DNA of 64,000 nt from RBG-13-68-16 sp050018455 (GTDB lineage: Bacteria > Acidobacteriota > Thermoanaerobaculia > Thermoanaerobaculales > Thermoanaerobaculaceae): NCBI GenBank assembly GCA_050018455.1, contig JBEKAA010000010.1:1-64000 (forward strand), in the 5' to 3' direction. The translations under genes and the position numbers were made by a program. The notes beneath the pieces were generated by a model that saw only the letters and a list, made by a program, of their open reading frames with translations, was not told where the DNA came from and did not search any database. Numbering within the stretch: the stretch's first letter is position 1; the number at the start of each line of letters is the position of its first letter. This document shows, in pieces, positions 1-7,557 of the stretch.

Positions 1-100
1 CGCCTGGATTCACCGCTACAACACCCGGCGCCCGCACTCGGCCCTCGGCTACGTCAGCCCCGCCGAGTACCGCGCCCAACAAGGACTCAAGGTGGCTTGA
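1..100 (+). CDS. IS3-family transposase (OrfB), C-terminal end
   Basis: The last 32 codons of an integrase-core (rve) transposase run off the left edge of the window, read from base 2 to a TGA at 98-100. The peptide contains WIHRYNTRRPHSALGY followed by SPAEY, the hallmark C-terminal signature of IS3-family OrfB proteins just after the catalytic Glu. The enzyme would cut and join the ends of its own insertion sequence. Only the tail is visible, so the subgroup and whether the element is intact cannot be judged. Confidence 0.85.
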   Translation, partial: AWIHRYNTRRPHSALGYVSPAEYRAQQGLKVA

Positions 101-119
101 CTATGGGGGAGCACTACAG
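1..119 (+). mobile_element. Right end of an IS3-family insertion sequence
   Basis: The transposase stop at 98-100 is followed by about 19 bases that would hold the terminal inverted repeat, and then by sequence that codes on the opposite strand for a restriction-modification protein. The protein similarity on the minus strand stops making sense at about base 119-125, which I take as the element boundary. The exact end and any target duplication cannot be fixed because the left end lies outside the window. Confidence 0.65.
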
Positions 120-429
120 GGTCCGGGTCGTCCTTGATGTTGACAGCCGGCTTCTTCGCTTCAAGGAAGAACTTCCGGGTCCCCCCGATGCGGAAGCAGT
201 AGTCCGGCGCCTTGGTGGTGCCGCCGATCTGGATGGCGTCCTGGTGGATGACGTCTTTGTACGCCTCGGCGTGGCCCTCCTTGTTGTGCATGTCCCAGCC
301 GAGCTGCTCGAACAAAGGGTCGATGAACTCGTCGCACACCTGAGCCTCGTTGTAGCCCCCAGCCCGATAGGAGGCGAGGTTGTGCTCGAATTTCTCGACG
401 AGCTTCACGACGTCTTTTGGAGCCGCCAT
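119..429 (-). pseudogene. Restriction-modification enzyme N-terminus, truncated by IS3 insertion
   Basis: The reading frame starts at an ATG (427-429) behind a good ribosome site (GGAGAGG). The first roughly 103 residues match the N-terminal nuclease-type domain of type I/IIG restriction-modification proteins, with the recognisable stretches FIDPLFEQLGWDMHN and FFLEAKKPAVNIKDDP. In that fold the E-A-K region carries the PD-(D/E)XK nuclease lysine. After KDDP the frame runs into the IS3 end, so the protein is cut off. The remainder of the gene, if present, is on the other side of the insertion element outside the window. Family placement is from motif recognition only. Confidence 0.7.
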
Positions 430-528
430 GCACCTCTCCTGAAATATCCGTTCTTCATTATGCGCCGCTCATGGGCGGGGAGCAGCGTGATGCTCCGACG
501 GTCGGGGGCTCGCTCGCGTTCTTCAGGA

Positions 529-621
529 CCTTCGAAACGGGAAACCTCCGAACCTCAAGACGATCCTTGCTCCTGTGCTCTTCCGCACCTCTGCTCCTCT
601 GCACGAACCAGTGGTCACGTG
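529..621. repeat. Intergenic word-repeat element (short copy)
   Basis: Between the truncated restriction gene and the glycosyltransferase lies a run of degenerate words of the TTCGAA / CTCCGAACCTC type, followed by CTCCTGTGCTC and CACCTCTGCTCCTCTGC. The same vocabulary recurs in many other intergenic gaps of this window. No ORF or promoter is obvious here. Confidence 0.6.
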
Positions 622-2460
622 TCACGGTCTCTGAAACTTCATCCCCCACAGTTGGACCGAGAGCTTGCGCGTGTCGGTGCCTCCGGCGGAGTACGCCTCG
701 GCGCGGCGGAAGACGAGGCGGTTGGTCCTGCCCGGAAGGAAGAGCCTCGCGTCGAGCGCATGCGGCGCGCGCGGGGCGTTGCCGGCGAGGGTGAGGGCGG
801 GCGCGCCGTCGACGAGCAGCTCGAGCGGGGCCGGGCCCGGGTAGGGGACCACGTCGACGAGGAGGCCGGCGCCCGGCGGGAGCGGCGGGACGAGGATCTC
901 GGCCTCGCGGCCGCCCCACATGAACTTCTCCGCCGTTCCCGGTACCGCCTCGGGCAACCACCAGCCGCGCACGGGCAGCGCCACGTCGCGGGCCTCGAGG
1001 GCGTTGAGGAAACGGCCCTGTGTCAACGGACGCAGCTCCTCCGAGACGATCGCGAAGCGCTTCTCGTTCCCCGAGAGCGACCCGAAGTAGTGGAACGGGT
1101 ACTCCGTGGCGAGGACGTACGGGCCGCCCGGCAGGCTCCTCGAGTCCGGGCTGGACGGAGCGAGGTGCCACTTGAACTGCCAGGCGCGGCCCGCACTCCG
1201 ATCCAGCTCCTCCTGGTACGAGAGGAATGGGTAGAGGCCGGGTTCGACGACCAGTTCATCGCCGGTTTGTTTCGATACGCGCACGGCGGCCTGAACGGCG
1301 TCCCATCCTGGCAGGTGGGTGCGGTGCTGCTCGGCAACCGGGAGATAAGCCCCCAGCAGCCACGACGCTCCGAGGGCGGCGAGGCCGCCGGCGGCCGCCA
1401 CCGGCGGCGCGAGGGAGGATGCGGCGGCGGCGAGGAGCGGCGCCGCGGCCTCCTGGAGCGGCACCGCGTAGCGGGGGAAGCGGCGGTTCTGAAGCCAGAC
1501 GAGCTGGGCGACGGTGACGGTTATGATCGCGAGCCACGCGGCGGCGGAGCGCCGGCCCGTCCTCCTCGCCCAGACCACGACGCCGAGCAGCGCGAGGGCC
1601 GCCGTGCCCGCCGTGAACCATGGCCCGCCGAACCCGTTGACGATCCCGAGGTCGAGCACGCCGCCGGGGTTGTGCTCGACCAGGTTGCGCGCGTGGGTCG
1701 CGGCGTGCGTCGCGAACGCCGAGACGAAGCTCTTCCAGCTCCCCTGCGCGAGCACGAGACCGACGACGGACAAAACGGTCGCGGCCGCGCCGAGCAGCGC
1801 GCCCGGCAGCACGCGGCGTCGCGGGCGGACCGTGAGAGCCCCGGCGAGCCAGAGCAGTCCGAGCGGCGGCAGCAGGACGGGGCGCACGAGGAAAGCGGCC
1901 GTCACCAGCAGCGTGAATGAAGTGGCGCGCCGCCCTTTGAGGCCCCACGCCGCCAGCGCCGCAGCCCACAGCGCGAGGAACGCCGCCGCCGTGTCGGTGA
2001 ACCCCCGCCCGGCATGGAGCCACACGCCCGGCACGAAGAGGACCGCGAGCGCCGCCGTGGCCGCGACCGGCGCCGGAGAGGCGCGTCGCCCCAGAGCGAC
2101 GAGCGGGAACAGCGAGAGGCACGAGGCCGCCGCGGACAGGAGCTGGAAACCCGTCAGGGGATCGGGCACGAACGGCAGCGCCAGCCGGCCGAGAGCCATC
2201 CAGAGCGGAAATCCCGGCGGGTGCGGGAAGTGCGCCGGCAGGTCGAACCGCAGGAGGCCGCGCGCGAACAGCGTCTCGTCCCACTCCCAGGGTCCGGACG
2301 GCAGCAGCGCGAAGCGGCTCACGGCGACCAGGGCGAGGGCGGCCAGCGAGAGCGCCACGTCGAGGCTGCCGGGGCGGGCGCCCCAGAGGTGCAACGTCCA
2401 GATCCGCGCGGTGTACGATACGGCGCGCTGGGTCTCGGCAGTCGGTGGTGCGCTCGTCAT
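622..2460 (-). CDS. Membrane GT-C fold glycosyltransferase (PMT/ArnT-like)
   Basis: A 612-residue polytopic membrane protein with about ten hydrophobic segments in the first 400 residues and a soluble, probably extracytoplasmic C-terminal domain of about 200 residues. The first loop carries WEWDETLFARG, the acidic D-E motif that GT-C enzymes (GT39/GT83) use for catalysis with polyprenyl-phosphate sugar donors. It probably transfers a sugar to a lipid, protein or glycan on the outer face of the inner membrane; donor and acceptor are unknown. The C-terminal part has a beta-sandwich look. It is divergent from yicC, and a second GT-C gene lies just beyond at 3674. Confidence 0.75.
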   Translation of the reverse strand: MTSAPPTAETQRAVSYTARIWTLHLWGARPGSLDVALSLAALALVAVSRFALLPSGPWEWDETLFARGLLRFDLPAHFPHPPGFPLWMALGRLALPFVPDPLTGFQLLSAAASCLSLFPLVALGRRASPAPVAATAALAVLFVPGVWLHAGRGFTDTAAAFLALWAAALAAWGLKGRRATSFTLLVTAAFLVRPVLLPPLGLLWLAGALTVRPRRRVLPGALLGAAATVLSVVGLVLAQGSWKSFVSAFATHAATHARNLVEHNPGGVLDLGIVNGFGGPWFTAGTAALALLGVVVWARRTGRRSAAAWLAIITVTVAQLVWLQNRRFPRYAVPLQEAAAPLLAAAASSLAPPVAAAGGLAALGASWLLGAYLPVAEQHRTHLPGWDAVQAAVRVSKQTGDELVVEPGLYPFLSYQEELDRSAGRAWQFKWHLAPSSPDSRSLPGGPYVLATEYPFHYFGSLSGNEKRFAIVSEELRPLTQGRFLNALEARDVALPVRGWWLPEAVPGTAEKFMWGGREAEILVPPLPPGAGLLVDVVPYPGPAPLELLVDGAPALTLAGNAPRAPHALDARLFLPGRTNRLVFRRAEAYSAGGTDTRKLSVQLWGMKFQRP

Positions 2461-2541
2461 GGTCGCGGGGACGGCTCGTTCGTTGCCGTCCCGAATCTAC
2501 CATGACCACGAGGGGCACGGCCGTGCCGGAAGGGGTGATCG

Positions 2542-3435
2542 ATGGCAGGCGTGTTGCGGAGCATGACCGGTTTCGGGCAGGCGCAGGGCGATCTCTCGGA
2601 GCGCCTCGCGGCCGATGTTCGGATGACCTCGGTGAACTCACGCTTCCTGGAGGTCACGCTGCGGACGCACCCGCGCATCGAGACCGCCGAGCTCGAAGCC
2701 GCCCTGCGGCCCGTGCTCTCGGGCGGTCTCACCCGCGGCCGCGTCCAGGTGACGGTCGAGCTGCGGTCGCTCGTGCGGTCCGGGACAGGCCTCGTGCTGC
2801 ACTGGGAGCTGGCCTCGCAGCTGATGGAAGCGCTCGAGCAGCGTCCCGCTGGACTGGAGTTGGCGCCGCTCGCGCTGCGGGACCTTCTGGCTCTTCCCGG
2901 GTTCGCCGAGGGCGGGGGCGAGCTCGCCCTCACCGCCGAGGAGCAGCGGGCGCTGCTCGATCTCTCCGGGCGTGCACGGGACGCTCTCGTCGCGCAGCGC
3001 GAGCGTGAGGCGGTAGCTCTGCTTCCACAGCTCAACGGCGATCTCGCCGAGCTCGTTTCGTTCCGGAGCTGGCTCGCCGAGGTCAACGAGCAGGTGCGGA
3101 CGGCCCTGTTCGGCCGGCTGCGGGAGCGGCTCGCCACCCTGCTCGACGGGTCCGAGGTCAACCAGGACCGACTGCTCCAGGAAGCGGCGATCGCCGCCGA
3201 TCGCGCCGACGTCTCCGAGGAGGTGCAGCGTCTGGCGGCGCACCTTGCGCACTTCGACACGCTGCTGGCCGAGGGCGGGCCGGTCGGGAAGAAGATCGAC
3301 TTCCTCCTGCAGGAACTGCTGCGCGAGGTGAACACCTCCGGCTCGAAGTGCCGCGAGGCCGGGATGGGGGAGCGCGTCGTCGCGGCGAAGGCCGCTCTCG
3401 AGAAGCTGCGCGAGCAGTGCGCGAACCTGGAGTGA
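2542..3435 (+). CDS. yicC: YicC/YloC family endoribonuclease
   Basis: A 297-residue protein, about the length of E. coli YicC (287). It begins with RSMTGFGQA, the conserved N-terminal signature, and ends with REVNTSGSKCREAGM and then VVAAKAALEKLREQ, the conserved C-terminal DUF1732 block. The family has been described as an endoribonuclease that acts on RNA in stress and stationary phase. The ATG at 2542 follows a GGAAGGGG ribosome site. It stands alone: upstream is a divergent glycosyltransferase and downstream a word-repeat hairpin element that may end the transcript. Confidence 0.9.
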   Translation: MAGVLRSMTGFGQAQGDLSERLAADVRMTSVNSRFLEVTLRTHPRIETAELEAALRPVLSGGLTRGRVQVTVELRSLVRSGTGLVLHWELASQLMEALEQRPAGLELAPLALRDLLALPGFAEGGGELALTAEEQRALLDLSGRARDALVAQREREAVALLPQLNGDLAELVSFRSWLAEVNEQVRTALFGRLRERLATLLDGSEVNQDRLLQEAAIAADRADVSEEVQRLAAHLAHFDTLLAEGGPVGKKIDFLLQELLREVNTSGSKCREAGMGERVVAAKAALEKLREQCANLE

Positions 3436-3666
3436 GGCGAGGCAGAGGGGCAGAGGAGCGGAGGGGCAGAGGAGCAGAAATCGTTCGGACGTTCGGAAGT
3501 TCGAAGGTTCGGCTGGGAGAGGTGAAAGGTCAAATGTCAAAGGTCAAAGGGAAGACCCTCCGACAGTCGTCGCGAAGTGCCGCCTTTCGTTTGCCCTTTT
3601 ACCTTTCACCTTTGCCCCTTCTCTTCCCGCGGCGATGGTCGGTGGTTAGGGGACGACCGTTGAGAG
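3436..3666. repeat. Composite intergenic hairpin element (words C, B and A)
   Basis: It starts at the yicC stop with a GAGGAGCAGAGG-type run (3438-3478), then a TTCGGACGTTCGGAAG-type run (3482-3511), then purine words of the AAAGGTCAAAGG type (3522-3554). After a loop of about 28 bases come the complementary pyrimidine words TTGCCCTTTTACCTTTCACC (3583-3616). The last two arms can pair as a long imperfect hairpin. A GGTCGGTGGTTAGGGG tail (3635-3652) is followed closely by the next gene. Confidence 0.85.
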
Positions 3667-3673
3667 TGACGAG

Positions 3674-5191
3674 TTGAGAAGAACAGGAACAGCACCCACC
3701 AGTCCCGCCGCATGGACGACAGGGCGCTACCTCTGGTTGCTGGTGGCGTTCGTGGTGGTGCACGCGGTGCTCGCGATCGTCCTGCCTGTGTCGGGTGACG
3801 AGGCGTACTACTGGGATTGCTCGCGCCACCCCGACTGGGCGACCTACGACCAGCCGCCGATGATGATGCTGGCGCCGATCCCGTTCCGGGCGGTTCTCGG
3901 CGAGACGCGCCTCGCCGTGCGGGGTCCCGCGATCCTGGCGAGCCTGCTGATCGGCGCATTCCTTCTGCCGCTCGTGCGCCGGCTCGGCGGCGGCCCCCGC
4001 GAGGCCGTGTGGGCGTACCTGCTGCTCCACGCCACGCCGCTGTTCTTCTTCGGGTCGTTCTACGCCTCGACCGACGTCGGGATGATGGCCGGGTACCTCG
4101 GAGCAACGTGGGCGGCGGTCGCGATCGCGCAGGGGGAGCGGCGCGCGTGGTGGGGGTTCGGCGTCGCGGTCGCCCTCGGGTTCCTGGCGAAGTTCCCGGC
4201 GGTGCTGGTCCTGCCGGTCCTCATTCCCATCCTGATGCGGCGCGAGGTGCGCGCCCACCTGCGGACGCCGGTGCCGTACCTCGCCGGGTTGTTGTCAGTG
4301 GTCATCACCGCGCCGGTGTGGATCTGGGGCGCTCGGCACGACTGGGCCAACCTCTCTTTCCAGCTCCAGCAGCGGCACGACCGCGGCGCGTTCACGCTGG
4401 TTCACCTGATGGCATTCGTCGCGTTCTCGGCGCTGCTCGTCTCGGTTCCTCTTTTCGTGGCGATGGCGGCCGGATGGTGGAAGGCGTGGCGCCGCCGCGA
4501 CGCGGGGTGGAACGCGGTGCTCGTCGGGGCCGCTGTTCCCTTCGTGTTCTTCGGGTACGTGGCGCTGCGGGAGGACGTCGCGCCGCACTGGGGAGCACCC
4601 GGAATCGTGCTCGGCGCGGCCGTCCTCGCGCTCACGGTCCCGCGGCCGCGCCGGCTGGTCGCGTGGGGCGCCGGCTTGGGCATCGCGATCTCGGTGGCGG
4701 CGGTCGGTCTGGTGGCGTTCGCGACGGCGGCTCTCGACGTAGACTGGCCGCTTATCGGGACGGCGCGCGGGGCCTTCGCCGACACGCTGGCGGCCGCGGT
4801 CGCGAACGACGAGGTCGTCGCCGAGGTGCAGCGGCGACTGGCTCCGGGCGAGATGATGGCCTCGGAGAGCTACACCGACGTTCACCTCTACGCGTTCCTC
4901 TCGAAAGGGAGGATGCCCACGAGGCTGGCGAGGGTGCACGGGGGTATTCACGGGCTCGCCTCGCTCTACTGGTATCTGCCGGAGACGCTGCGCGGGAAGG
5001 ACTTTCTGTTCGTCACCGAGCGCGACGGCCAGAAGGACAGCCTGCGTCAAATCTTCGAGTCGGTGAGCGAGGAGTCTCCCTTCGTGATCCGACGCGACGG
5101 AAGGACGGTGCGGCGGGTGCTCTTCCTGCGCTGCCGCGACCTGCTTCGCCCGGAAGGGGTGTTCACCCGGCTGGAACCCGGTCGTTCGTAG
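3674..5191 (+). CDS. Membrane GT-C fold glycosyltransferase (family 39/83-like)
   Basis: A 505-residue polytopic membrane protein. Near the N-terminus, after the first membrane helix, it has SGDEAYYWDCS, the D-E-x-Y-Y motif of the dolichyl/undecaprenyl-phosphate-sugar transferases (PMT_2/ArnT). A downstream DQPPMMM stretch is also typical of that first periplasmic loop. It likely adds a sugar from a polyprenyl-phosphate carrier to an envelope acceptor. The frame opens at a TTG (3674) with only a weak GAG ribosome site, so the start is uncertain; no ATG precedes the first helix in this frame. The preceding repeat element ends only a few bases upstream. Confidence 0.8.
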   Translation: MRRTGTAPTSPAAWTTGRYLWLLVAFVVVHAVLAIVLPVSGDEAYYWDCSRHPDWATYDQPPMMMLAPIPFRAVLGETRLAVRGPAILASLLIGAFLLPLVRRLGGGPREAVWAYLLLHATPLFFFGSFYASTDVGMMAGYLGATWAAVAIAQGERRAWWGFGVAVALGFLAKFPAVLVLPVLIPILMRREVRAHLRTPVPYLAGLLSVVITAPVWIWGARHDWANLSFQLQQRHDRGAFTLVHLMAFVAFSALLVSVPLFVAMAAGWWKAWRRRDAGWNAVLVGAAVPFVFFGYVALREDVAPHWGAPGIVLGAAVLALTVPRPRRLVAWGAGLGIAISVAAVGLVAFATAALDVDWPLIGTARGAFADTLAAAVANDEVVAEVQRRLAPGEMMASESYTDVHLYAFLSKGRMPTRLARVHGGIHGLASLYWYLPETLRGKDFLFVTERDGQKDSLRQIFESVSEESPFVIRRDGRTVRRVLFLRCRDLLRPEGVFTRLEPGRS

Positions 5192-5220
5192 CGGCCGCCC
5201 GATTTCCGTGCGTCTCCGTC

Positions 5221-5303
5221 TCTGTGGAGCGCGCGCTCCGCGCGTGCTCTCTCCGAGCCAGTAGAAACGTCCATGAGCACGCCCGGAGGGCGCGCTCCAC
5301 AGA
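5221..5303. terminator. Long inverted repeat between convergent genes
   Basis: A 29-base left arm (5221-5249, starting TCTGTGGAGCGCGCGC) pairs with a right arm at 5275-5303 with only two mismatches, around a 25-base spacer. It sits between the stop codons of the glycosyltransferase (plus) and the lipoprotein (minus), so a bidirectional terminator is the simplest role. There is no T-tract. Its strong symmetry could also mark a small palindromic mobile element. Confidence 0.6.
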
Positions 5304-5314
5304 TGCAACGGGCG

Positions 5315-5716
5315 CTACGAAGGGAGCGGGCCTTTGGGCGGGGCCTTCGGGCGTGGCGTGGGGGCCGGTGCAGGCTCGATCACGGCGATCAGTGGACGCT
5401 TCCCGATCTTGAAGGACGCGTTGACCTTGCCCTTCGCGAGCACGGTATCTCCCAGGTGGGGGAGCGCCTTCACGGTGACCACGCCTATCGTACCGGTGCC
5501 GTCGTCGACCACGTAGCACTTGACCGTCGGGAGGTCGATGCGCTCCTTGACCTTGCCGTAGACGGTGACCGGCTTGCCGTCGTACTGGACGAGGTTGTTC
5601 TCGATCGTGGCGATCCTGGTGGACAGGAGGCGGTGACATGAGGCGGCGCCAAAGCCTGCGCCGATGACCAGCAAGACGACGAGCACCCGTGTTCGCCGGG
5701 ACTGCACGTGATCCAT
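5315..5716 (-). CDS. Small OB-fold lipoprotein
   Basis: I start this 133-residue protein at the ATG at 5714-5716, which follows an AGGGAGAG ribosome site; a longer frame exists upstream but lacks one. The N-terminus is a lipoprotein signal: charged residues, a hydrophobic stretch, then GAASC as the lipobox. The mature part (VYGKVKERIDLP, YVVDDGTGTIGVVT) looks like an OB-fold of the nucleic-acid/cytochrome-maturation type seen in many small envelope proteins, and the tail is Pro/Lys-rich. Role unknown; it is probably anchored to a membrane on the periplasmic side. Confidence 0.65.
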   Translation of the reverse strand: MDHVQSRRTRVLVVLLVIGAGFGAASCHRLLSTRIATIENNLVQYDGKPVTVYGKVKERIDLPTVKCYVVDDGTGTIGVVTVKALPHLGDTVLAKGKVNASFKIGKRPLIAVIEPAPAPTPRPKAPPKGPLPS

Positions 5717-5880
5717 CGTTCTCTCCCTGCCGGCAGCACGGTCCGTTCCCCGCTGGCCCAACCCCGAGCGGTGCGCCGGCATGGTTGCATTGTAGTGCGA
5801 ACTCACCTCGCGCCCAAGGTGTTGCCGCGCGGGAGCGTTGCGACCGTGCGCTACAATGCCTGCCCTGACGGAGGTTTGCG

Positions 5881-7176
5881 ATGCGAGACGCAGAGATCCG
5901 AGAGTTGCCGGGGCTTGTCGGCGAGCAGGTGCGTGTGTCCGGCTGGCTTTACAACGCCCGCTCCTCCGGCAAGCTCCGGTTCCTCGTCGTGCGCGACGGG
6001 TCCGGCTACCTCCAGTCGGTCGTGTTCAAGCCCGGGGTGCCGGAGACGGTCTGGGCCGAGGCCGAGCGGGCCACCCAGGAGTCCTCGCTCCGCGTGGCGG
6101 GGATGGTCAAGGAGGAAAAGCGCGCCCCCGGAGGCGTGGAGCTCCAGGTCGAGGCGCTCGAGATCGTCCAGCTCTGCCCCGAGTACCCGATCACGCCCAA
6201 GGAGCACGGCCCCGACTTCCTCCTCAACAATCGACACCTGTGGCTCCGCTCCAAGCGCCAGCACGCCGTCATGCGGGTGCGCAACGAGCTGACGTTCGGG
6301 ATTCGGGATTTCTTCTACCGGCGCAACTACGTCCAGATCGACTCGCCGATCCTGACCCCGGCCGCGGCGGAGGGCACCTCCACCCTTTTCGAGACGGACT
6401 ACTTCGGGGAGAAGGCGTACCTCTCGCAATCGGGCCAGCTCTACCTCGAGCCGGCGGTTGCCGCGCACGGCAAGGTGTACTGCTTCGGGCCGACGTTCCG
6501 CGCCGAGAAGTCGAAGACGCGGCGCCACCTGACGGAGTTCTGGATGGTCGAGCCCGAGATCGCCTGGATGCGCTTCGACGCGCTCCTGGATCTCGCCGAG
6601 GAGTTCGTTTCGGAGCTGGTCACCCGCGTGCTCGAACGGTGCAAGGAAGACCTCGAGCGGCTCGAGCGCGACACCAGCGTGCTCGAGCCTGCGACGAGGC
6701 GGCCGTACCCGCGCATCGACTACGGCGATGCCGTGGAGAAGCTCAAGGACAAGGGGTTCGACGTCACGTTCGGCGACGATTTCGGCGGCGACGAGGAGAC
6801 GGCGCTCGCCGACGAGTCCGGCAAACCGATCATGATCACGCGCTACCCGGCGGCGATCAAGGCGTTCTATATGGAGCCGGACCCGAACGATGCCACGCGT
6901 GCTCTGGCGGTCGACATGATCGCGCCCGAAGGGTACGGTGAAATCATCGGCGGCAGCGAGCGCATCGGCTCGTACGAACTGCTCGAGAAGCGCATCGCCG
7001 ATCACGGTTTGCCGCGACAGGCCTATGAGTGGTACCTCGACGTGCGCAAGTACGGAGGGTTCCCGCACTCGGGGTTCGGGATGGGGATCGAGAGGGTTGT
7101 GACGTGGCTGTGCGGGCTCTCCCACTTGCGGGAGGCGATCCCGTACCCCCGCATGATCAACCGTCTCTACCCATGA
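5881..7176 (+). CDS. asnS: Asparagine--tRNA ligase
   Basis: A 431-residue class IIb aminoacyl-tRNA synthetase that charges tRNA-Asn. Residues 15-100 form the OB-fold anticodon-binding domain (VRVSGWLYNARSSGKLRFL). The catalytic core shows motif 2 (FRAEKSKTRRHLTEFWMVEP) and motif 3 (GFGMGIERVVTWLCGL). HLTEFWMVEPE distinguishes AsnRS from most AspRS, although archaeal-type AspRS is the nearest alternative. The ATG at 5881 follows GGAGG. A TACAAT -10 box at 5854-5859 lies 21 bases upstream of the start, implying a very short leader. No GatCAB genes are in view. Confidence 0.92.
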   Translation: MRDAEIRELPGLVGEQVRVSGWLYNARSSGKLRFLVVRDGSGYLQSVVFKPGVPETVWAEAERATQESSLRVAGMVKEEKRAPGGVELQVEALEIVQLCPEYPITPKEHGPDFLLNNRHLWLRSKRQHAVMRVRNELTFGIRDFFYRRNYVQIDSPILTPAAAEGTSTLFETDYFGEKAYLSQSGQLYLEPAVAAHGKVYCFGPTFRAEKSKTRRHLTEFWMVEPEIAWMRFDALLDLAEEFVSELVTRVLERCKEDLERLERDTSVLEPATRRPYPRIDYGDAVEKLKDKGFDVTFGDDFGGDEETALADESGKPIMITRYPAAIKAFYMEPDPNDATRALAVDMIAPEGYGEIIGGSERIGSYELLEKRIADHGLPRQAYEWYLDVRKYGGFPHSGFGMGIERVVTWLCGLSHLREAIPYPRMINRLYP

Positions 7177-7354
7177 ATGCGCGACCGATATCGGACCATC
7201 TGCAGCGTCAGGATCGCGCCTCGCATGCTCACGTACCCTCCGAGTACGCTCCGCTGCTCGCCGCTCCCCTTCCTTGCATCTGGCCCACTCTCGGCGGCGC
7301 GGCTACACGCATTCCGCCAACGCCCTGCCTCGATCCAATCGCGAGCCACGTCCA
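7177..7354. other. Non-coding stretch after asnS, possible dispersed repeat
   Basis: About 180 bases with no convincing gene. The sequence holds phrases such as CTCGCATGCTCACGTACCC and GTACGCTCCGCTGCTCGCCG, and GCGGCTACACGCATTC. These look to me like a dispersed intergenic repeat with internal dyad (CGTACCCTCCGAGTACG), but I cannot confirm other copies in this window. A 66-codon frame across it has no ribosome site and I do not call it. Confidence 0.35.
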
Positions 7355-7522
7355 GGGAGGGAAAAGGGAAAAGCTGAAAGGGGAAAGGTCAAAGGAAAGA
7401 TGCGAGCTGGTACCTTCTTGCCTTTACGTTTTCCGTATTCGTCTTTCGTTTGACGTTTGTCCTTTGACCTTTCCCTTCTCCTTTTCGAACCTTCGAACCT
7501 GCGAACGTTCGAACTCTCGAAC
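7355..7522. repeat. Composite intergenic hairpin element (words A and B)
   Basis: Purine-rich words (GGGAAAAGGGAAAAGC, GGGGAAAGGTCAAAGG; 7358-7399) are separated by about 20 bases from complementary words (TTTGACGTTTGTCCTTTGAC and CTTTCCCTTCTCC; 7418-7484). Then follow four or five tandem TTCGAAC-type words (7483-7522). The complementary halves can form a long imperfect hairpin just upstream of the iron-sulfur protein gene. Confidence 0.85.
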
Positions 7523-7557
7523 GGTGCTGTTGTACCCTTTCCTTAGAGTAGGGAGCG

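Noticed and set aside
97..1920. 607-codon plus-strand frame
   Set aside because: It is antisense to the GT-C glycosyltransferase, is Arg/Glu-rich without motifs, and lacks a ribosome site.
5717..5806. Longer start for the OB-fold lipoprotein
   Set aside because: The extra 30 residues precede the signal sequence and have no ribosome site; the ATG at 5716 does.
7177..7377. 66-codon frame after asnS
   Set aside because: No ribosome site, no homology, and it runs into the word-repeat element.
7355..7522. Word repeats as a CRISPR array
   Set aside because: Words are 7-12 bases, degenerate and directly adjacent, without constant repeats and unique spacers.
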